Below the pieces are notes generated by a model. It was not told the DNA's origin. It saw only the letters and a list, made by a program, of their open reading frames with translations, and searched no databases. Below are positions 24,992-34,466 of a DNA stretch of 42,637 nt, piece after piece; positions within the stretch are counted from its first letter, which is position 1; the number at the start of each line of letters is the position of its first letter. Origin of the DNA: Bacteroidota bacterium (GTDB lineage Bacteria > Bacteroidota > Ignavibacteria > Palsa-1295). The position numbers were made by a program, and so were the translations under genes. The stretch spans positions 1 to 42,637 of the forward strand of contig JAUZOQ010000022.1 in assembly GCA_030706385.1 (NCBI GenBank), in the 5' to 3' direction.

Positions 24992-26458
24992 ATGAAGACG
25001 AAAAAAGTTTATATTGAAACCTACGGCTGCCAGATGAACGTGGCAGATACGGAAGTTGTGCTTTCTGTGCTGGATAAGGCAGGATATACACCCACCCTGA
25101 CCTTGGATGATGCCGATCTGGCATTCATGAATACGTGCGCAATTCGCGAAAATGCCGAGGAAAAAGTATGGAATCGCCTCAATCATTGGAAAGGGCTAAA
25201 ACGCCGTAATCCGGAAATGATCATGGGTCTGCTTGGATGCATGGCGGAGCATCTGCGCAAAGATCTGCTTCAAAGCAAGGATAATATTATCGATCTTGTC
25301 GTTGGCCCGGATGAATACCGAAAGCTTCCGGCACTTGTCGAAGCTACGCGCGATTCGGGCGAGAGTGGTATTGCCGTAAAGCTCTCGAGAACCGAAACCT
25401 ATGATGACATCCTCCCTTTCCGTGCCGAAGGCATCAGCGCTTTCATTTCCGTGATGCGCGGCTGCGATAAGTTCTGCACATTCTGCGTCGTCCCTTTTAC
25501 TCGCGGAAGAGAGCGCTCGCGCACTCTTTCCTCGATCGTCGATGAATGCAAACAACTTGAGCAGCAAGGCTTCAAAGAAATCACCTTACTCGGCCAGAAC
25601 GTCAACTCGTATGATGACGAGGCACGGGATTTTTCCGATCTCCTCGCTGCATGTGCCCGCGCAGTACCGAATGTACGTCTTCGATATACAACAAGCCATC
25701 CGCAGGACTTCGACCAGAAGCTTACCGATACGATGGCAGGCTATGATAATATCTGCAAGTATATCCATCTTCCGTTGCAATCGGGATCCGATCGCATCTT
25801 GAAGCTCATGAACCGGACGTATACGCGCGCTCATTATATGTCGATCATCGAGATGATCAAGAAAGCGATGCCGGATGTAGCACTTTCAACCGATATCATC
25901 GTCGGCTTCTGCAGTGAGACTCTCGAAGATCATCTGCTAACAATGGATGTCATGCGTGAAGTCGAGTACGAAGGCGCCTATATGTTCAACTACTCGCCTC
26001 GTCCGAATACGAAAGCTTTCGATACACTGGCCGACGACGTTCCGCTCGAGGAAAAGACAAGACGGTTAAATCAGATCATTGCATTACAGAATAAGATCTC
26101 CGAGCAGAAGAATCTTATCGAGATCGGTAAGGAACATACCGTTCTTATCGAAGGGCGTTCCAAAAAGAACGAAGCCGAGTGGAAAGGCAGAACCGATTCC
26201 AATAAAATGGTGGTCTTTCCCCGCATCGATGCAGAAGTGGGCGAATACCGGAGGGTCAGGATCCTTCGCTCAAACTCCGCCACACTTTTCGGAGAATTGA
26301 TCGACATTAAAAAATCAAAGAAGATTTCTCAAACTTCCCAGGATCGCGGAGAAGTGATCTACGATATGACTCCGCTTGTCATATCATCGGTAGATCAGAG
26401 CGAACATTCCGGAATAGATCAACCGGCAGCGCTCTTACCGATCCTATCGTCGAGGTAG
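24992..26458 (+). CDS. miaB: tRNA-2-methylthio-N6-dimethylallyladenosine synthase
   Basis: MiaB adds a methylthio group to i6A37 of tRNAs reading UNN codons, using two 4Fe-4S clusters. The ATG at 24992 begins MKTKKVYIETYGCQMN directly at the family's N-terminus. The frame is open 68 codons further upstream, but that stretch includes a REP-like repeat and is not MiaB-like. Cys13, Cys49 and Cys83 bind the auxiliary cluster. GCDKFCTFCVVPFTRGRERS (Cys158, Cys162, Cys165) is the radical SAM site. The C-terminal TRAM region is present. The last ~45 residues are a poorly conserved tail. It is divergent from the 24797 gene. Its substrate is made by miaA in this window. Confidence 0.95.
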   Translation: MKTKKVYIETYGCQMNVADTEVVLSVLDKAGYTPTLTLDDADLAFMNTCAIRENAEEKVWNRLNHWKGLKRRNPEMIMGLLGCMAEHLRKDLLQSKDNIIDLVVGPDEYRKLPALVEATRDSGESGIAVKLSRTETYDDILPFRAEGISAFISVMRGCDKFCTFCVVPFTRGRERSRTLSSIVDECKQLEQQGFKEITLLGQNVNSYDDEARDFSDLLAACARAVPNVRLRYTTSHPQDFDQKLTDTMAGYDNICKYIHLPLQSGSDRILKLMNRTYTRAHYMSIIEMIKKAMPDVALSTDIIVGFCSETLEDHLLTMDVMREVEYEGAYMFNYSPRPNTKAFDTLADDVPLEEKTRRLNQIIALQNKISEQKNLIEIGKEHTVLIEGRSKKNEAEWKGRTDSNKMVVFPRIDAEVGEYRRVRILRSNSATLFGELIDIKKSKKISQTSQDRGEVIYDMTPLVISSVDQSEHSGIDQPAALLPILSSR

Positions 26459-26538
26459 GCCTCATTTCGTGACTTACGGGAATCGAAACCGAAGCAGCGC
26501 CCACCACGTTAGTTTGGCTTCACTACTATAACCAGCGT

Positions 26539-27174
26539 ATGACAAAGTATTTCCTCCTTACATTATGCCTCTTCACAATTTCCTGCAAGAGTAGTACAGA
26601 TTCAAATGGCACTCAAAGTCAGGGAGTCATCATGCCCCTTGCCGTTGGAAATATGTGGGCCTATACTGATCATTTCTATGGTAATGGTTCGGTCTCGACG
26701 AGCACGACTGATACGCTGCGATTAGTAAGCAAAATTTCGTTAGGAGCCGATACTGCCTGCTTGTCGCCGGAAGAAACATATTTCATTAATCGTGCAGAGG
26801 GATTATGGTCGCGACTATTTTTTGCCGACACATTAAAGCTTATTGCGAAGTATCCTGCCAGCCAAGGTGAGATCTTCGGACACGATTCGTTTGTTCTCAC
26901 ATCTGAATCAAGCCCGGATCCGATCGATTCCGGTGTCGCCGACATTATTGTCGACTCAACTAACGCTGCCGTCACTGTTCCGGCCGGAAACTACTCATGC
27001 TATAAGTATAAGGCCGATTATTATGATTCTAAGCATGTCATCATCAGCCGCGAGAATACGTATTATTCGGTGAATGTTGGTCTGATCAAGCGTGATAGGT
27101 ATATGCTGGATAGTGCTACACAGATCCTGAAGCTCCGTCAATCCGATCAACTGACGAAGGTCGATCTGCATTAG
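26539..27174 (+). CDS. putative lipoprotein of unknown function
   Basis: The 211-residue product starts with a lipoprotein-type signal (MTKYFLLTLCLFTISC, lipid Cys at about residue 16) followed by a Ser/Asn/Gly linker. The mature domain begins MPLAVGNMWAY, a motif I associate with small Bacteroidota and Chlorobiota lipoproteins, and continues as a predicted all-beta domain (VPAGNYSCYKYKADYY). It is probably anchored in the periplasm or outer membrane. It lies between miaB and the TonB-receptor operon on the same strand, 126 bp from the receptor, and could belong to that operon. A TTAGTTTG sequence ~30 bp upstream is only a partial promoter match. Function unknown. Confidence 0.75.
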   Translation: MTKYFLLTLCLFTISCKSSTDSNGTQSQGVIMPLAVGNMWAYTDHFYGNGSVSTSTTDTLRLVSKISLGADTACLSPEETYFINRAEGLWSRLFFADTLKLIAKYPASQGEIFGHDSFVLTSESSPDPIDSGVADIIVDSTNAAVTVPAGNYSCYKYKADYYDSKHVIISRENTYYSVNVGLIKRDRYMLDSATQILKLRQSDQLTKVDLH

Positions 27175-27300
27175 AAAATATGAATGGAGTCAGAGGCAAA
27201 ACTTCCCGTAACAATAGCCTTATTCTATTCGTATCAGGCAACAAGACCTAATTCATTACGAACTTCCACCTAAAATAATATCCATACTCGTTCGTCTTCC

Positions 27301-29583
27301 ATGAAGATGTTTCGGCATTTACTTGCATTTGTACTCTTGCTTGGATGCAGTTTTGCAGCCCAAAACCCGGCCCGCGCTTCTGTAGTTAGAGCTACGGATT
27401 CGCTGGATGCAGTTATCTCAGGCTACATCAAGGATTCTCTTTCCGGCGAGACGATCATCGGAGCCACGGTACGTGTAAGGTCACTCAAGCGAGGCGCTGT
27501 AACCAATAAGAGCGGATATTATGTCTTGCATCTTCCGAGCGAGACCGAACTGCTACTGGAAGTAAATTCACTCGGATACCGTTCTGAATTCCACAAGATC
27601 CGGCTTTCCTCCGGAGAGAAACTTACTCTGGATTTTAACCTTGCCACCGAAAGCATTCAGGGTGGCGAGATCACTGTCGAGACCGATAAAGAGAAAGAAG
27701 AACGCGAAGCTCCGCAAGTATCACGTGTCGAGATCAAACCGTCGCAGATCGCATCGCTTCCAAAAGCCGGCGAATCCGATATTTTTCGCATCCTGCAGCT
27801 CATTCCCGGAGTCCAGACAATAAGCGAAATATCTGCCGGCCTCTATGTGCGCGGAGGATCACCTGATCAGAACCTTATTCTTCTCGATGGGAGTGTCTTG
27901 TATAATCCGAGTCACTTTTTCGGATTTTTCTCAACATTCAATTCCGATGCGATCAAAGATGTAGAACTGATCAAAGGCGGATATCCGGCCGAGTATGGCG
28001 GCAGATTATCGGCCGTTCTCAATGTTACCGATAAGGATGGCGATCTCTATAAAACCAACGGCAAGATCACTCTCGGGCTGATCTCCAGCCGCGGCACGAT
28101 CGAAACGCCGATCGGTGATGGTGCACTTACTCTTTCCGGCAGAAGAACGTATATTGATTTGATACTCTCCGGCATCGGTCTGCAGCAAAGCCTCGATCTT
28201 CCGAACTATCATTTTTACGACCTGAACGGAAAATTCACTCAGACACTCGGGCCGTATGATAAGATCGCTGTCTCCGCTTACGGTGGATCCGATAATTTGA
28301 ACTTCGAGAATGGAAAAGCCGCATCGTCAGTCGAAATGGATTGGGGCAATCAGTCCGGCAATGCAAGCTGGACGCATCTCTTCTCGAATGAGCTATTCAT
28401 GAAGTTGAATCTCAATACGAGCCACTATTTTTCCGTACTCAATTTCGGGCTTGGCACAAACTCGTTCAATTTCAATAATCAGATCTATGATTATACCATG
28501 CATAGCGATTTCGAATATTCGCTCGGAAATCAAAATAACTTCAAGACCGGAATTCAACTGTCATCCTATCATTTTCAATTAAAGATAACACAGGGTAATA
28601 ATCCGCCGAATTCCAATATCGATCTGAAGCCCCTCTACTATGCCGTTTACCTTTCCGACGAATGGAAACCTGATGAGAAATGGGCGATCAGCCCGGGATT
28701 GAGAGTCGATGGAATAACGACTCGCCCCGAACTCGGCATCGATCCACGCATCACAATTCGATACATCCTAAGTCCTGACATCACACTGAAAGCGAGTTAT
28801 GGAATCTATCACCAATACCTGAAACTCGCTTCCAATCCCCTCTTCTCGGCATCTGATATTTGGCTACCCGTCGATCCGACTCAGGCTGCATCGGTTGCAG
28901 ATCAATATGTCATAGGTGTTTCGACCGCACCTTGGGATGGGTTCACGTTTGATGTAGAAACATATTACAAGAACTTTACGAATCTTGTCGAACTGAAACC
29001 GAACGTACTCGGCGGCAGCAGCTTGAATGATATTTTCTTTCTCGGAAATGGATTTTCCTACGGCATCGAATTCTTTCTGCAAAAGAGAGTTGGCAATTGG
29101 ACGGGCTGGCTGGGCTATACGCTTGCCTATACGCGGCGGAAATTTCCGGACATCGATAAGGGCGCTGTCTATCCGCCAACCTACGACAGAAGAAATGATC
29201 TCAATCTTGTCGTAACCTACAAGGTGAATGACCGCTGGACTCTCGGCTCAACATTCGTCTATGCAACAGGCCAGGCATACTCACAGACCACGGCACTCTA
29301 TAATGCCGTCGAGCCCGATTATTCCGGGAAGCTCATTCCGATCGATGGTTCAATGAATGGCCTGAGGCTGGAGCCCTACAACAGGCTCGATGTTTCGGCT
29401 ACGTATTCCTGCAGTTTCTTCAGCGAGAAACGGAATGCCGAACTGAATTTCGATATTTATAATGTCTATAATCACCGGAATGTCTGGTTCAGACGGATTG
29501 ATACGAGCGTTGATCCGGCAGTCAGTGAAGATATCAGGTTATTGCCGATACTTCCCACGTTCGGCTTTCAAATAAAATTTTAG
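27301..29583 (+). CDS. TonB-dependent outer-membrane receptor with CarboxypepD_reg-like N-terminal domain
   Basis: The 760-residue protein has a signal peptide (about 1-27). A carboxypeptidase-regulatory-like domain follows (GYIKDSLSGETIIGATVRV ... SGYYVLHL), typical of Bacteroidota receptors. The plug domain is seen in DIFRILQLIPGVQTISEISAGLYVRGGSPDQNLILLDGSVLYNP and EYGGRLSAVLNV. The rest is a beta-barrel ending in an aromatic residue (FGFQIKF). Such receptors import ligands across the outer membrane using TonB energy. The following DUF4249 lipoprotein (7 bp later) and barrel protein suggest a dedicated uptake or export locus, but the ligand is unknown. No ECF sigma or anti-sigma gene is adjacent. 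Confidence 0.93.
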   Translation: MKMFRHLLAFVLLLGCSFAAQNPARASVVRATDSLDAVISGYIKDSLSGETIIGATVRVRSLKRGAVTNKSGYYVLHLPSETELLLEVNSLGYRSEFHKIRLSSGEKLTLDFNLATESIQGGEITVETDKEKEEREAPQVSRVEIKPSQIASLPKAGESDIFRILQLIPGVQTISEISAGLYVRGGSPDQNLILLDGSVLYNPSHFFGFFSTFNSDAIKDVELIKGGYPAEYGGRLSAVLNVTDKDGDLYKTNGKITLGLISSRGTIETPIGDGALTLSGRRTYIDLILSGIGLQQSLDLPNYHFYDLNGKFTQTLGPYDKIAVSAYGGSDNLNFENGKAASSVEMDWGNQSGNASWTHLFSNELFMKLNLNTSHYFSVLNFGLGTNSFNFNNQIYDYTMHSDFEYSLGNQNNFKTGIQLSSYHFQLKITQGNNPPNSNIDLKPLYYAVYLSDEWKPDEKWAISPGLRVDGITTRPELGIDPRITIRYILSPDITLKASYGIYHQYLKLASNPLFSASDIWLPVDPTQAASVADQYVIGVSTAPWDGFTFDVETYYKNFTNLVELKPNVLGGSSLNDIFFLGNGFSYGIEFFLQKRVGNWTGWLGYTLAYTRRKFPDIDKGAVYPPTYDRRNDLNLVVTYKVNDRWTLGSTFVYATGQAYSQTTALYNAVEPDYSGKLIPIDGSMNGLRLEPYNRLDVSATYSCSFFSEKRNAELNFDIYNVYNHRNVWFRRIDTSVDPAVSEDIRLLPILPTFGFQIKF

Positions 29584-29590
29584 ATAAGGG

Positions 29591-30448
29591 ATGAGATTAT
29601 ATCATATAAATAAAATAATAGGTATCTGGGCCATCGGCTTCATCTTTGTAACAGGCCTCGTCGGATGTGACGGTGCGATCGAATCGCAGTACCAGGAGCA
29701 AGTAGTGGTTGAAGGATTCATTTATCCTGGCGGAGGAATCGATTCCGTGATACTGCATTATACAACTCCCTTCACACTTTCGTATGATGATTCAACCTAC
29801 GCGATTACCGACGCCGATGTTCGGGTTTCCGATGGAGCAAACGAATACGTCTTACTCCCGCGTACGGCAAGAGGGAGATACTATCTCCCCGCCTCAACGC
29901 TACGGATCCAAAGCGGCAAGACGTATTCTTTGACTGTGAGAGTAAAAGATCACGTTGTGAGTGCACACACGACTGTACCTGCTCAGATCAAGTACCTCAA
30001 TCTCGATAGCACGCTACCGAAGAACCTCGTATTGCTCCTTGATACTGTGAATCCTTCGTCGTTCAGCTACCAACTAATTGCCGGACCGGTTGATGTTCCG
30101 ACACGAAGGTATATGCTTGAAGTAAGCGCTCAGGATACGAATTACGGCAAGGTCGCCACCAATCTCTTCGGGCCGCCCGTCGATACGTCGGCTTATGTCC
30201 GCTATTCCTTTATTCAAACCGGCCCCGTCATCACTCTCTATTCACGACTGTTTGGATGGTACGGTCCTAATAATCTGACCTTTCTTGCACTCGATAGCAA
30301 CTGGGTAGACTATAAGCGCCAGGTCGGATATGGCGAACGTGCACAGATCCATTATCAATCGTCACTGAATCATGTTACCGGAGGAATCGGAGTATGGGCA
30401 AGCGCAGCTCGAGATGTCGTGCAAGTGTTTCTCAAACCGAAACCATAG
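29591..30448 (+). CDS. DUF4249 family lipoprotein, partner of the TonB-dependent receptor
   Basis: The 285-residue product has a lipoprotein signal (hydrophobic segment ending GLVGC, lipid Cys26). DUF4249-like features follow: VVVEGFIYPGGGIDSVILHYTTPF, ITDADVRVSDGANEYVLLP, and SGKTYSLTVRVKDHVVSAHTTVP. Genes of this family are regularly found directly after TonB-dependent receptors with a regulatory-like domain in Bacteroidota. It starts 7 bp after the receptor stop, so co-expression is expected. It is probably anchored to the outer membrane. The family's molecular role is not established. The next gene follows after 30 bp. Confidence 0.85.
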   Translation: MRLYHINKIIGIWAIGFIFVTGLVGCDGAIESQYQEQVVVEGFIYPGGGIDSVILHYTTPFTLSYDDSTYAITDADVRVSDGANEYVLLPRTARGRYYLPASTLRIQSGKTYSLTVRVKDHVVSAHTTVPAQIKYLNLDSTLPKNLVLLLDTVNPSSFSYQLIAGPVDVPTRRYMLEVSAQDTNYGKVATNLFGPPVDTSAYVRYSFIQTGPVITLYSRLFGWYGPNNLTFLALDSNWVDYKRQVGYGERAQIHYQSSLNHVTGGIGVWASAARDVVQVFLKPKP

Positions 30449-30478
30449 GGTATCCGGCCCCAAGTCAAGTGATCGTGG

Positions 30479-32638
30479 ATGGGAGCTAAGGACGGTACAG
30501 AATGGTTGGAATACCCAAAAGACACCTTGCCCCGAAGAGCTTTATTGTTCGGTATCATTGCCCTTTCATTTTTGCTGGAAGCAGGGTCTCTTTGTGCTCA
30601 AGTTTTTCCCCAGAGATTTTGGTGGACGCCCGGTTCACTTTCCTCCCTTCCCGTTATTGATTCTCTTCAAAACTCAAATTCCCTAAGCATCATTAATTTT
30701 GATTTTCAGCATGCTCTGTCGCTTTATAGCTGGGGTACGAGCTTGCGGCTTGGCTCGAACAGCTTTCTGACTTCAGGCCCGACGTTACCTCGATTTTCCG
30801 TAAGCGCCGAGGGGCGTTCTCGGCTTCGGGAAGACACACGCGTTCGCACCAGCGAGGCGAATGCTCTCATTGATGCAGACTATCCGTTCGATTCGGCACG
30901 GAACGGACTGACCCTTTCCTTTTTCGGAACAACGTACTCTTTGCAATCCGGCCCCGAACAGGCAATATCACAGATCGGAACATTGAGCGATGTTACCGAT
31001 GGGTACGGCGTTCTCGGCGGACAGTATTTTCCCAGTTCGAAGATAAAGATCACAGCTGGTGGTGGCATTGCACGCAAATCTTTTGCAGGCGGTACGGGCT
31101 CAGGGACGATCTTCAAAGCCGGAATATTTTCCGATCCGACAATCCTATCGGAGGAAAATACGCTTGATGGCGCGGCAGCGTTGGACGAACGCCATTTCAA
31201 TCTTGCAGATGAGACATTGCGAAATGACAACGTTCATCTCCATCTCCTCTCGAATTTTGGTGAAAGCGGAAATAACGATGCGTTCGGAGGAGTTGCCTTC
31301 AAACGCCGTGATTTCTTCTTTCTGAAAGATACATCGGGATCTCTTGCAAAACAGGAGCGCTCTGAAGTCGATTTCGAATTGCATGATGCACTGCTCTTTC
31401 CCATCATCAAAAAGCGACTGATCAGCAATTTCAGAGTCGATCTCATCCCTCAGCAAATAACTCGGCGAACTCCAAGTGTTGATCTATCCTCACTTCCAAC
31501 GACAACTCTCGTCACCTCGACCTTCCTGGTCCCATCGACAACCAATGCGTTAGAGGCGGCTTTTTCCGGAAGGCTGGATCTCGCAGTCGGCGATCTGAAC
31601 GGCACTGACCGATTGATGCAATTTAGCGCCGAAATGAAATTCGACGAACGAAGTGAGGCGAATGATATTCTCAAAGGGGAGACCGGTGCACTTTCTGCGC
31701 TTGAAGTCCAGAAACTCTCCAGTACGCTCGATCAGACAAGTTTTGACGGCAAGCTTACATCATTGCAACTCTCTGCGAATTTCCCGATTGCTGAGAAGGA
31801 TTCGCTCCACGCAGATTTCAGCTCCCGTATTTATCGGTACGATACGCCAAGTTCGGATAACCATGATGACAGAGACGAACTCAACCTTGCAAGTACGCTT
31901 CAGTATATTCATTTCTTTTCACGATCGCTGGAAATGACTAGTGAGATCCGGCTTGCACAAAGTCATCTTGTATATCTTGAAAGCGATAGGAGCCTTCAGA
32001 ATTATGTAAGTAAGACCATTGCACTGGCCTCACAAGTAGAATTCCGGATTCCCTCGTTCGAGCATCAGGTCAGAGCCGAAGTCTTTGCGAATTATTCTGT
32101 CTATGATTTTTCAGCGCCGGTGACGAGCCCGGATGGAGCGCGCGATTATCTTATTCGTGGTATCAATGGTTCGGATAGCGTACGCTTATCGCTTGGCAGA
32201 TTTCCGATACTCTGGGATGCGCTCACACAGATCGAAGGGATATTCGATCTGCGACTTTATGAGCGGGGGGCTTATAATGTTCAGGCATTCACCGAACGTC
32301 CGATTCTGCGGACGACAGAATTCTCGGGAGACCTGACATGTAATCTGGCCGATCGGGCCTCAAAATCACCGACGTTGGTTAAGCTCGGTGCCAGGGTCTT
32401 TCTGCAACGCAGATATGCGCCTGTGGCTGCATCCGCTGAGACTTCGCTTTCATTACAAGAACGACTGGACCGGATTGGGCCACTGCTCATCGTGACGATC
32501 GATCAACTTGCTGCGTTAGGGCCCAGGCTGTATGGTTCGATCTGGTATAGCTTTGTCAGCCAGCAAACGTTCGATACGGTTTCATCTAGCTCTTCCCGGC
32601 AGGTTGAAGCAAGGCTCGCTGCGCAGTGGAGTTTCTGA
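30479..32638 (+). CDS. outer-membrane beta-barrel-like protein of unknown function
   Basis: The 719-residue product has an export signal (RRALLFGIIALSFLLEAGSLCAQ) preceded by ~19 extra residues from the ATG at 30479. A TTG at 30527 would begin right at the signal, so the start is uncertain. The remainder is rich in alternating hydrophobic/polar beta-strand patterns and ends in Phe (AAQWSF), as expected of a BAM-assembled barrel. I recognise no named family. It is the third gene of the receptor / DUF4249 operon (30 bp after DUF4249) and converges with the minus-strand small membrane protein 7 bp away. A channel or assembly role with the receptor is possible but inferred. Confidence 0.78.
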   Translation: MGAKDGTEWLEYPKDTLPRRALLFGIIALSFLLEAGSLCAQVFPQRFWWTPGSLSSLPVIDSLQNSNSLSIINFDFQHALSLYSWGTSLRLGSNSFLTSGPTLPRFSVSAEGRSRLREDTRVRTSEANALIDADYPFDSARNGLTLSFFGTTYSLQSGPEQAISQIGTLSDVTDGYGVLGGQYFPSSKIKITAGGGIARKSFAGGTGSGTIFKAGIFSDPTILSEENTLDGAAALDERHFNLADETLRNDNVHLHLLSNFGESGNNDAFGGVAFKRRDFFFLKDTSGSLAKQERSEVDFELHDALLFPIIKKRLISNFRVDLIPQQITRRTPSVDLSSLPTTTLVTSTFLVPSTTNALEAAFSGRLDLAVGDLNGTDRLMQFSAEMKFDERSEANDILKGETGALSALEVQKLSSTLDQTSFDGKLTSLQLSANFPIAEKDSLHADFSSRIYRYDTPSSDNHDDRDELNLASTLQYIHFFSRSLEMTSEIRLAQSHLVYLESDRSLQNYVSKTIALASQVEFRIPSFEHQVRAEVFANYSVYDFSAPVTSPDGARDYLIRGINGSDSVRLSLGRFPILWDALTQIEGIFDLRLYERGAYNVQAFTERPILRTTEFSGDLTCNLADRASKSPTLVKLGARVFLQRRYAPVAASAETSLSLQERLDRIGPLLIVTIDQLAALGPRLYGSIWYSFVSQQTFDTVSSSSSRQVEARLAAQWSF

Positions 32639-32645
32639 AAGATGT

Positions 32646-32864
32646 CTATTTGATTTCTTCGAATTCTGCATCCTGAATTTTTTTTGGATCCGGATGCTCA
32701 ATAGCCATTTTGGGTGGCGGGGAGCGAAATGTTGGTCTTTGCGGAGAGTCCTGATTATATGGCTTTCTTTTGTCCTTGAATCCTTCGAAGAATGGCTCAA
32801 TTAGCCGGCGATAGATCGTCAGAACTGCAAAGGAAACTGCGAATAACTCTAAAAAAATACGCAT
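32646..32864 (-). CDS. small membrane protein, DUF4834-like
   Basis: This 72-residue frame has a single N-terminal membrane segment (MRIFLELFAVSFAVLTIYR). A charged, Pro-rich cytoplasmic tail follows, ending DAEFEEIK. The layout matches short DUF4834-like membrane proteins in Bacteroidota. It begins 21 bp after the dNK stop on the same strand and ends 7 bp from the stop of the convergent barrel gene, so its position fits the last gene of the operon. It has no homologue I can name with certainty. A shorter overlapping frame in the same region is a shadow. Confidence 0.65.
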   Translation of the reverse strand: MRIFLELFAVSFAVLTIYRRLIEPFFEGFKDKRKPYNQDSPQRPTFRSPPPKMAIEHPDPKKIQDAEFEEIK

Positions 32865-32885
32865 AACGCCGGAATTGGTGACATC

Positions 32886-33617
32886 TCAACTTGCTGTGCC
32901 CGTAAGCTCAAAGAACGGTTCGCCTCTGGAGAGATACTCAACGGGTGGATACGGGCTGCGCAGGATCGTTGTTACAAGCCTCTGGAAATGCTCCGGCATC
33001 CGAAGAAAATCGAAGTCATCACAGCTTGCAACGATAAGCCGCGTATCGCGGTAGTGAAAGAAGAAATCGTTATAGGCACTCACGATCTGCTCTAAATATT
33101 CCCGGTTCATATTTTTTTCGAAATTGCGTCCGCGTTTCTTTATATTCTGCTGCAGGAGGCTCACGCTGCCCTGCAAATAGATTACAACATCGGGAATGGG
33201 CACGGTCTTATCCAAGGCCGAAGTTACTTCTTCATAGAGTTTCAGTTCGTCCCGCGTCAGATTGACTTCAGCAAAAATACGGTCCTTATTGAAGAGATAA
33301 TCGCTAACACAGCTTTCATAAAAAAGATCGGTATGGATCAATTCCTGTTGCTGGCGGTATCGTGAAAGCAAAAAGAAAAGCTGAGTCTGAAATGCCGTTC
33401 GGCGACGATCATCATAAAATGATTGCAGGAAAGGGTTCTCTTCGTAGCGCTCCAGGATCAGCCGTGCACGAAAATGCTGAGCAAGCATATCGGCCAGTGT
33501 TGATTTTCCAACTCCGATCGGACCCTCAACAGCAATATAGCGGATAGGCTGCGCTTCCTGCTTCATTGAGCGGGACACTGCATACGCACCGTCGTTCGTG
33601 ATCGCCATTTTGTTCAC
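32886..33617 (-). CDS. deoxynucleoside kinase
   Basis: The P-loop EGPIGVGKST (about 31-40) begins a dNK-family (PF01712) fold. ERYEENPFLQSFYDD, FLLSRYRQQ, VVIYLQGSVSLLQQNIKKRGRNFEKNM (lid) and EYLEQIVSAYNDFFFHY follow as in deoxyadenosine/deoxyguanosine kinases. These phosphorylate deoxynucleosides for DNA precursor salvage in the cytoplasm. Which nucleoside is used cannot be read here. The first codon is GTG at 33615-33617, overlapping the folK stop (GTGA); an ATG 9 bp later (33608) is the alternative. The folK-dNK order is frequent in Bacteroidota/Chlorobi. The 243-residue length is slightly longer than bacterial relatives of ~205-220 because of the N-terminus. Confidence 0.93.
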   Translation of the reverse strand: MNKMAITNDGAYAVSRSMKQEAQPIRYIAVEGPIGVGKSTLADMLAQHFRARLILERYEENPFLQSFYDDRRRTAFQTQLFFLLSRYRQQQELIHTDLFYESCVSDYLFNKDRIFAEVNLTRDELKLYEEVTSALDKTVPIPDVVIYLQGSVSLLQQNIKKRGRNFEKNMNREYLEQIVSAYNDFFFHYRDTRLIVASCDDFDFLRMPEHFQRLVTTILRSPYPPVEYLSRGEPFFELTGTAS

Positions 33618-34105
33618 ACGTTCCCGGGGATTGGATGAATGCTCTTTGTATCAAACGATAATTCGTCGAGCAGTTCCGCAACTGTCTTTTGGAGCACCGG
33701 ATGCCGAAGATCATTTGCGATCTCGTTCATCGGAACAAGGACGAAAGCCCTGTTTTGTACTTCCGCATGCGGCACTATCAATTTCGGAGAGTCAACGATA
33801 ATATCGTCAAAAAAGAGAATATCGAAATCGATCTCGCGCTCGTGCCATCGGGGCCGATCGGTGCGCCCTAACTGCTTTTCAAGCAATTTGAGTGCCTCGT
33901 GTACTTCCGGCAGTTCAAGCTCGGTTTCGAGCAATACGACTGCGTTTACAAAATCGGGTTGCTCGGTGAATCCGACCGGTGCAGTCTCGTAGAGCGAACT
34001 CTTTCTTGCCAACATTCCGAATTGTCCGAGCGCAATAAGAGCTTGCTCCATACGCTCCATGCGCGGCTCGATGTTCGTACCAATACCGATGTAGGCTTTA
34101 TGCAT
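33614..34105 (-). CDS. folK: 2-amino-4-hydroxy-6-hydroxymethyldihydropteridine pyrophosphokinase
   Basis: The enzyme transfers pyrophosphate from ATP to 6-hydroxymethyl-7,8-dihydropterin in folate synthesis. The ATG at 34103-34105 begins MHKAYIGIGTN, the family's N-terminus, giving 163 residues; a start 11 codons upstream in the same frame is inside folB and not HPPK-like. The signature is RPRWHEREIDFDIL with metal-binding Asp93 and Asp95. VPHAEVQNRAFVLVP completes the active site. The start overlaps the end of folB by 8 bp and the stop overlaps the dNK start. No folP is present in the window. Confidence 0.95.
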   Translation of the reverse strand: MHKAYIGIGTNIEPRMERMEQALIALGQFGMLARKSSLYETAPVGFTEQPDFVNAVVLLETELELPEVHEALKLLEKQLGRTDRPRWHEREIDFDILFFDDIIVDSPKLIVPHAEVQNRAFVLVPMNEIANDLRHPVLQKTVAELLDELSFDTKSIHPIPGNV

Positions 34106-34463
34106 GTTCCCTTTTCTTCCGGAGCTCCACTTCCACACTCTTGACCCTGCCGCTCATTGGCGGATCGAGCTTCCTGACCTTCACTCCTATAGAGCCGACG
34201 TCCGGAAACGAACTGAGAATATACGTACAAATATCGGAAACAAATGCCTCCAGCAAATTATATCTTCGGCTTTCCGATACGTGCAATACTGACTGGAAGA
34301 GTTTTGTATAATCAAGAGCATCATGCAATTCATCCGTCTCCGATCCCAGCGTATCCGGCACTTCTACTTCGAGATCGATCTCGAAATTATTTCCGTTCTT
34401 GATCTCCTGCTCGTAAGCTCCATGATGCGCGAAGAGAGAAATGCCGTTAAGTCTGATGAACAT
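34098..34463 (-). CDS. folB: dihydroneopterin aldolase
   Basis: This 121-residue protein matches FolB. FAHHGAYEQE (11-20) carries the conserved Glu, ALDYTKLFQSV the conserved Tyr, and VRKLDPPMSG the catalytic Lys. It splits dihydroneopterin into hydroxymethyl-dihydropterin and glycolaldehyde; the product is FolK's substrate. The ATG is 3 bp after the miaA stop and the end overlaps folK by 8 bp, giving a clear coupled order miaA-folB-folK. Homo-octameric cytoplasmic enzyme by family. Confidence 0.95.
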   Translation of the reverse strand: MFIRLNGISLFAHHGAYEQEIKNGNNFEIDLEVEVPDTLGSETDELHDALDYTKLFQSVLHVSESRRYNLLEAFVSDICTYILSSFPDVGSIGVKVRKLDPPMSGRVKSVEVELRKKREHA

Positions 34464-34466
34464 CCT

